A DNA stretch of 23,217 nucleotides from DASTCC01 sp035711465 (GTDB lineage: Bacteria > Acidobacteriota > Vicinamibacteria > Vicinamibacterales > SCN-69-37), in contig DASTCC010000552.1 of NCBI GenBank assembly GCA_035711465.1, forward strand, positions 1 to 23,217. Reading direction: 5' to 3'. Positions within the stretch are counted from its first letter, which is position 1. Every line of letters begins with the position of its first letter. Both the position numbers and the translations under genes were made by a program. Below the pieces are notes generated by a model that worked only from the letters and a program-made list of their open reading frames with translations, made no database searches and was not told the DNA's origin. This document shows, in pieces, positions 19,529 through 23,217 of the stretch.

Positions 19529-22126
19529 TCATTCGCTGACGCAGAACGCGACGGGAAAATCCCGCAGTACATCCGCGAGCGGAACCTGACCATCGCCGGC
19601 TGCGGGGCCGATCGGCCGTCCCGTGAGGAGATCGAGGAAGCGGCGGCCGCGCAGGTTCGCGGGAAGCCGCAGCGCCGCGCCGTTCCAGAAGTCGCCGACC
19701 GGCCATGCATCGCCGCTCGCCGCGATCCCGCGATAGGGAGCGACGACGAGCACGCTCTTTCTGGCGTGCCGGCGCGCAAAGGCGAGGACCCGCGCCGGCC
19801 CGCTCGAGCTCACTGTTCGCGTCGGCAGATAACGGCCGTCGGCATAGAGCGCCGGGTGCTGACGCCGATGCCGCAACGCTTGCATGGTCACGTACATCTT
19901 GACGGCGCCATCCTCCCAGCGATCGAGCAGCGCTCGCGCGCTTGCCGGACTCGGCGCCTGCGCATCGAGAGCGTCGAGCATGTCCGCGGCGGCCGGGTAG
20001 TCCGGCAGCAGGCGGTTGTCCGGATCGACGAGCTGCAGCGCCCACCGCTCGGTGCCCTGGTAGAAGTCCGGCACTCCTGGCGCGGCCACCTTGAGGACGA
20101 CCTGAGCCAGTGAGTTCACCACGCCCGCACGGGAAATCCGGCGCGCGAACGGCGCAAAGGCGCTGAGAAATTCCGCGCCGGTGTCGGGCATCAGTACCCG
20201 CCGGACGAACGTCGCGATCGCGGCTTCGTACTCCGCGTCCGTCGCAATCCAGCTCGTGCTGCGCGCCGCCTCGCGGGCGGACTTCACGAGATAGTCGACG
20301 ACGCGATCGGCCAGCGGCGCGAGGCACGACGCGTCGAGCGGATCGCGATGACACGGCCACAGTGCCAGGACCGCCTGATAGAACCGGTACTCGTCCGCTC
20401 GCGCCGGCGCGGTTCGCGTCGTCAGGCGCACCCGGTGCCGCTCGTTGACCGCTCGCCACGAGCCGAGGAGCTGCCGCCACTCCGGCACGCAGGCGGCGAT
20501 GGCGTTGAGCCGCGCGCGTGCGTCCTCGCTGAGCTTCGTGTCGTGCGTCGACGTCGCCGAGAGTCCGAATGGATCGGTGGCCTGACGACGACGAATGAAG
20601 GCGTGGAAGCGGCGCGCCGGGGTGTTCGGCTGCAGTCGGTTCGCGCCGACCTCGTTCATCGACACGAGCGTCGCGTCCCTATAGAACGCTCTGTCCTCGA
20701 CCGCCTTGGCGAAGACCGCGGCCATCACCTGCTGTGCCCGCGTCACGAACGCACTCTGGCAACGTTGTCCGATCGGCGTCAGGAACATCGACCCGACGAA
20801 CGCGAGCGCGTCGGCGTGGACGGGCCCCAGCCGCGTCGCCGCTCGATCGAGCGCCGCCTGCAAGCGAATGCGGTCGGCCGCGTCGACGCCGCGAGGCGTG
20901 ACGTAGGTGCGATAGACGTCGAGGCTGGCGACGAGATGCACGAGCGCCTGCCGCAGGCTGCGCCGCGAGAAGTCACGCGTCTTCCGATCTCGCTGCGCCA
21001 GCTCGACGAGCATGAGCGCAAGACGATCGATGTCGCCGGCGAGCGACGTCTCCATCACCGCGAGTTTGGATCGATGGGCGACGTCGCGGAACCGCGTCGC
21101 CGTGCCGGTGAACCACGCCTGCACGCGCTCGAGCGCCCGCGGCTCGGCGCTGCCGAGGAAGAGGCCGTTGAGCGCGCGAAGGAAGTCGTAACCGGTGGTG
21201 CCGTGAATCGCCCACGTGTCGCGCGTCGGCTCGCCCGCGGTCAGAATCTTCTCGGCGACGACGTAGAGCGTCCCGCGCGACGTATCCTGCTGAAGCGACT
21301 GCAGCGAGGCGAAATAGTGCTCCGGATCGGCCAGGCCATCCGGATGATCGATGCGAAGACCGGTGACGTCGCCGCGCCGCACCAGCTTGCCGATCAGACG
21401 ATGCACGTCGTCGAACACGAGGCGATCGTCCATCCGCAGCGCGACGAGGTCGTTGACCGCGAAGAAGCGCCGGTAGTTCACCTCGTCGTCGGCAATCCGC
21501 CACCAGGCGAGCCGATAGGCCTGGCGTTCGAGCACCTCGTGAACCGCGTCGGCGGACTGGTCGGCGACCCGCTCCTCACCCGCGACCGGGAACCGCCGAT
21601 CCCCGTACGCCACCGAGACGCGGTGCTCGCCGTCCGTGAGTCGGAGCTTCCCGTCATCCAGTTCCCGTCCGTAAGGATGCTCGAGGACGGGGAGCACGAG
21701 GCGACCGCGGGCTTCGGCGGCCCAGTCGATATCGAAGTGCGACGCGAACCGCGAGTCACGTCCGTGCTCGAGCACGTCGCGCCACCACGGGTTCGCGCTC
21801 TCGTCGGCGGCCATGTGGTTCGGCACGATGTCGACGACCAGCCCCATGCCATGCGCGCGCAGCGTCGAGACGAACGTGTCGAAATCGGCGTCGGAGCCGA
21901 GCTCGGGATTGAGCCGTGTGTGGTCGCAGACGTCGTAGCCGTGTGTGCTTCCCGGGCGCGCCGCCGTGATCGGCGAGACGTAGCAATCGGTGATGCCGAG
22001 ACGCGCGAGCAGCGGCACGACGCGCATGGCCTCGACGAAGCCGAAGCCAGGCTGAAGCTGCAGACGATATGTCGCGCCGGGCACGCGCGAGGGCCGCGGC
22101 GTCTTGGACGGAACGAGCAGGCTCAC
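19529..22126 (-). CDS. treY: maltooligosyl trehalose synthase TreY
   Basis: TreY isomerises the reducing end of maltooligosaccharides to an alpha,alpha-1,1 bond. About 865 residues of GH13 pattern are visible. The N-terminus is VPGATYRLQLQPGFGF. Diagnostic segments are 'SHGYDV'-like STHGYDVCDH, VVDIVPNHMA, nucleophile Asp260 in GLRIDHPDG, acid Glu292 in YVVAEKIL, and Asp529 in STHDTKLSED. The C-terminal end is 'FPVAFCVSE'. The start is uncertain: GTG 22126 begins VSLLVPSKTPRPSR just ahead of the conserved TYRLQ; GTG 22228 would add 34 unlikely residues, and neither has a good Shine-Dalgarno sequence. It is convergent with glgX and divergent from treZ, so this trehalose set is not a single operon. 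Confidence 0.95.
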   Translation of the reverse strand: MSLLVPSKTPRPSRVPGATYRLQLQPGFGFVEAMRVVPLLARLGITDCYVSPITAARPGSTHGYDVCDHTRLNPELGSDADFDTFVSTLRAHGMGLVVDIVPNHMAADESANPWWRDVLEHGRDSRFASHFDIDWAAEARGRLVLPVLEHPYGRELDDGKLRLTDGEHRVSVAYGDRRFPVAGEERVADQSADAVHEVLERQAYRLAWWRIADDEVNYRRFFAVNDLVALRMDDRLVFDDVHRLIGKLVRRGDVTGLRIDHPDGLADPEHYFASLQSLQQDTSRGTLYVVAEKILTAGEPTRDTWAIHGTTGYDFLRALNGLFLGSAEPRALERVQAWFTGTATRFRDVAHRSKLAVMETSLAGDIDRLALMLVELAQRDRKTRDFSRRSLRQALVHLVASLDVYRTYVTPRGVDAADRIRLQAALDRAATRLGPVHADALAFVGSMFLTPIGQRCQSAFVTRAQQVMAAVFAKAVEDRAFYRDATLVSMNEVGANRLQPNTPARRFHAFIRRRQATDPFGLSATSTHDTKLSEDARARLNAIAACVPEWRQLLGSWRAVNERHRVRLTTRTAPARADEYRFYQAVLALWPCHRDPLDASCLAPLADRVVDYLVKSAREAARSTSWIATDAEYEAAIATFVRRVLMPDTGAEFLSAFAPFARRISRAGVVNSLAQVVLKVAAPGVPDFYQGTERWALQLVDPDNRLLPDYPAAADMLDALDAQAPSPASARALLDRWEDGAVKMYVTMQALRHRRQHPALYADGRYLPTRTVSSSGPARVLAFARRHARKSVLVVAPYRGIAASGDAWPVGDFWNGAALRLPANLRGRRFLDLLTGRPIGPAAGDGQVPLADVLRDFPVAFCVSE

Positions 22127-22323
22127 GGGGACCAGTCCAGAGCCCGAAATTGCACATCCAGGGCCAGATCGCCCGCGTCGAGCCTTCGAATCCACGGCCG
22201 TGTCCCCGCCGGGAAGTCCCGGATCCACCCTGGCAAATCGAGGCGGGCCGACTGGCGATACTCACCACCACCTGCCCCGCGGCGCCGTGGCAATGGCACT
22301 TCGGTTGCAGCCGAAGCCGTTTC
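22127..22323. promoter_or_regulatory. treY-treZ divergent control region
   Basis: About 200 bases separate the two starts and should carry both promoters. A stem of 6-8 bp (CTTCGG with CCGAAG, 22299-22316) ends eight bases before the treZ ATG and would cover the place where a ribosome binding site is expected; none is otherwise recognisable. No consensus -35/-10 pair was found by eye. Confidence 0.4.
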
Positions 22324-23217
22324 ATGACGAAGACGCTCCGAGCCGCGATCGAGGTCGGTGCGATCCCTCGAAAGGGCGGAGTCTCGGAGTTCGCCGTCTG
22401 GGCGCCGGACGCGTCGACCGTCGCCGTCGTCGTCGAGGAGCCCGGCGGCGGCCGCTCCACTGCGACTCGCCTGACTCGTTCGGACGACGGCTACTTCACC
22501 GGCGAAGCCGCGGCTGCGCCGCGTACTCGCTATCGCTATCTCGTTGACGACCGGGGGCCCTTTCCAGATCCGGCGTCACGCTGGCAGCCGGACGGGCCGT
22601 TCGGCCCTTCGGCCGTCGTCGATCCGCGCGCGTTCGGATGGACGGATCAGGCCTGGCGGGGACCGGCCGCTGACGCGCTCGTCGTGTACGAAATGCACGT
22701 CGGTACTTTCACGCGCGAGGGCACCTGGCGCGCAGCCTGCGCTCACCTGGCGCGGCTGCGGAACCTGGGCATCAGCGCCATCGAGATGATGCCGGTCGCA
22801 GACTTCCCGGGCCGCTTCGGCTGGGGCTACGACGGCGTGTCGCTCTACGCGCCGTCGCACCTCTATGGCGAGCCCGACGACCTCCGCGCGTTCGTCGACG
22901 CCGCGCATGCGGCCGGCATCGCCGTGATCCTCGACGTCGTCTACAACCACATCGGCGTCAGCGGCTCGTTTCTCGCCGAGTTCAGCAAGGCGTATCACGC
23001 CGCGTCGTCGAGCGACTGGGGGCCATCGTTCAACTTCGACGGACCAGATTCAACCCCGGTCCGCGAGTTCGTCAGCGCGAATGCGGCGTACTGGGTCCGT
23101 GAGTTTCACTTCGACGGACTGCGGCTCGATGCCGTGCACGCCATTCGCGATCGATCGCCCGTGCACATCGTCCGGGCGCTCGCCGCGCGGGCACGCGCGG
23201 CGGCAGGCGATCGGCGG
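22324..23217 (+). CDS. treZ: malto-oligosyltrehalose trehalohydrolase TreZ (3' end outside the window)
   Basis: TreZ cleaves trehalose from maltooligosyltrehalose made by TreY. The 298 visible residues start MTKTLRAAIEVGAIPRKGGV. They have the N-terminal beta-sandwich (FAVWAPDASTVAVVVEE), the HVGTFTREGTW segment that begins the GH13 barrel, 'GYDGVSLYAPSHLYGEPDDL', VILDVVYNH, and the nucleophile Asp269 in DGLRLDAVHAI. The window ends before the acid Glu, which in this family comes soon after. The ATG at 22324 is the first start that fits; upstream there is no Shine-Dalgarno sequence, only a hairpin. The frame is intact to the edge. Confidence 0.95.
   Translation, partial: MTKTLRAAIEVGAIPRKGGVSEFAVWAPDASTVAVVVEEPGGGRSTATRLTRSDDGYFTGEAAAAPRTRYRYLVDDRGPFPDPASRWQPDGPFGPSAVVDPRAFGWTDQAWRGPAADALVVYEMHVGTFTREGTWRAACAHLARLRNLGISAIEMMPVADFPGRFGWGYDGVSLYAPSHLYGEPDDLRAFVDAAHAAGIAVILDVVYNHIGVSGSFLAEFSKAYHAASSSDWGPSFNFDGPDSTPVREFVSANAAYWVREFHFDGLRLDAVHAIRDRSPVHIVRALAARARAAAGDRR

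Noticed and set aside
22127..22228. N-terminal extension of TreY from GTG 22228
   Set aside because: The added 34 residues (Gly/Arg/Ser-rich) precede the conserved TYRLQ start and have no family counterpart.
20348..22327. Long forward open frame opposite treY
   Set aside because: It is antisense to a clear GH13 enzyme and contains no recognisable motif.

Overview
This is a GC-rich chromosomal window with short gaps and mostly strong, codon-biased bacterial genes. The lineage is not proven by the sequence. The gene mix (RecA, an HPII-type catalase, DUF892 and DUF6496 proteins, GlgX/TreY/TreZ) and the intergenic heptamer arrays remind me of Acidobacteriota, possibly Vicinamibacteria (subdivision 6). 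I treat that as inference only. No phage, insertion sequence or CRISPR array is visible.

Left part (1-7.0 kb), housekeeping and central metabolism: the tail of a DciA/DUF721 protein, then a thiolase and a 3-hydroxybutyryl-CoA dehydrogenase (consecutive steps of C4 acyl-CoA metabolism). A convergent YdjM-like membrane hydrolase and a secreted VanX/DdpX-type D-Ala-D-Ala dipeptidase follow. Next come recA with its own sigma70-type promoter and a 15-bp stem-loop behind it, an FMN-dependent alpha-hydroxy-acid dehydrogenase, and a Phd/VapC-type toxin-antitoxin pair.

Middle (7.0-10.5 kb): tRNA-Phe(GAA), a DinB-like putative metalloenzyme, a reverse-strand short-chain dehydrogenase, a likely gene remnant, and a 422-residue protein of unknown family with a degenerate zincin-like motif.

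Right part (10.5-23.2 kb), a stress and desiccation neighbourhood: two very basic small proteins flank a membrane protein with a CxxC motif (reverse strand). A large-subunit catalase with a C-terminal DJ-1-like domain, a DUF892 ferritin-like protein, an SDR, an isochorismatase-fold hydrolase and an internally shortened PHP-domain protein follow on the forward strand. The window ends in a glycogen-to-trehalose set: glgX (frameshifted near its 3' end), treY (reverse) and treZ (forward, cut by the window edge). Together these would detoxify peroxide, bind iron and convert glycogen to trehalose.

The most unusual structure is not a gene. Three intergenic spacers (1406-1509, 3616-3734, 7277-7332) each hold an array of degenerate 7-bp units, a different unit family in each, and each can fold into a hairpin. 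The other notable signals are a predicted Cys-Tyr pairing beside the catalase haem, the frameshift in glgX, the missing middle of the PHP domain, and the SExxH protein.
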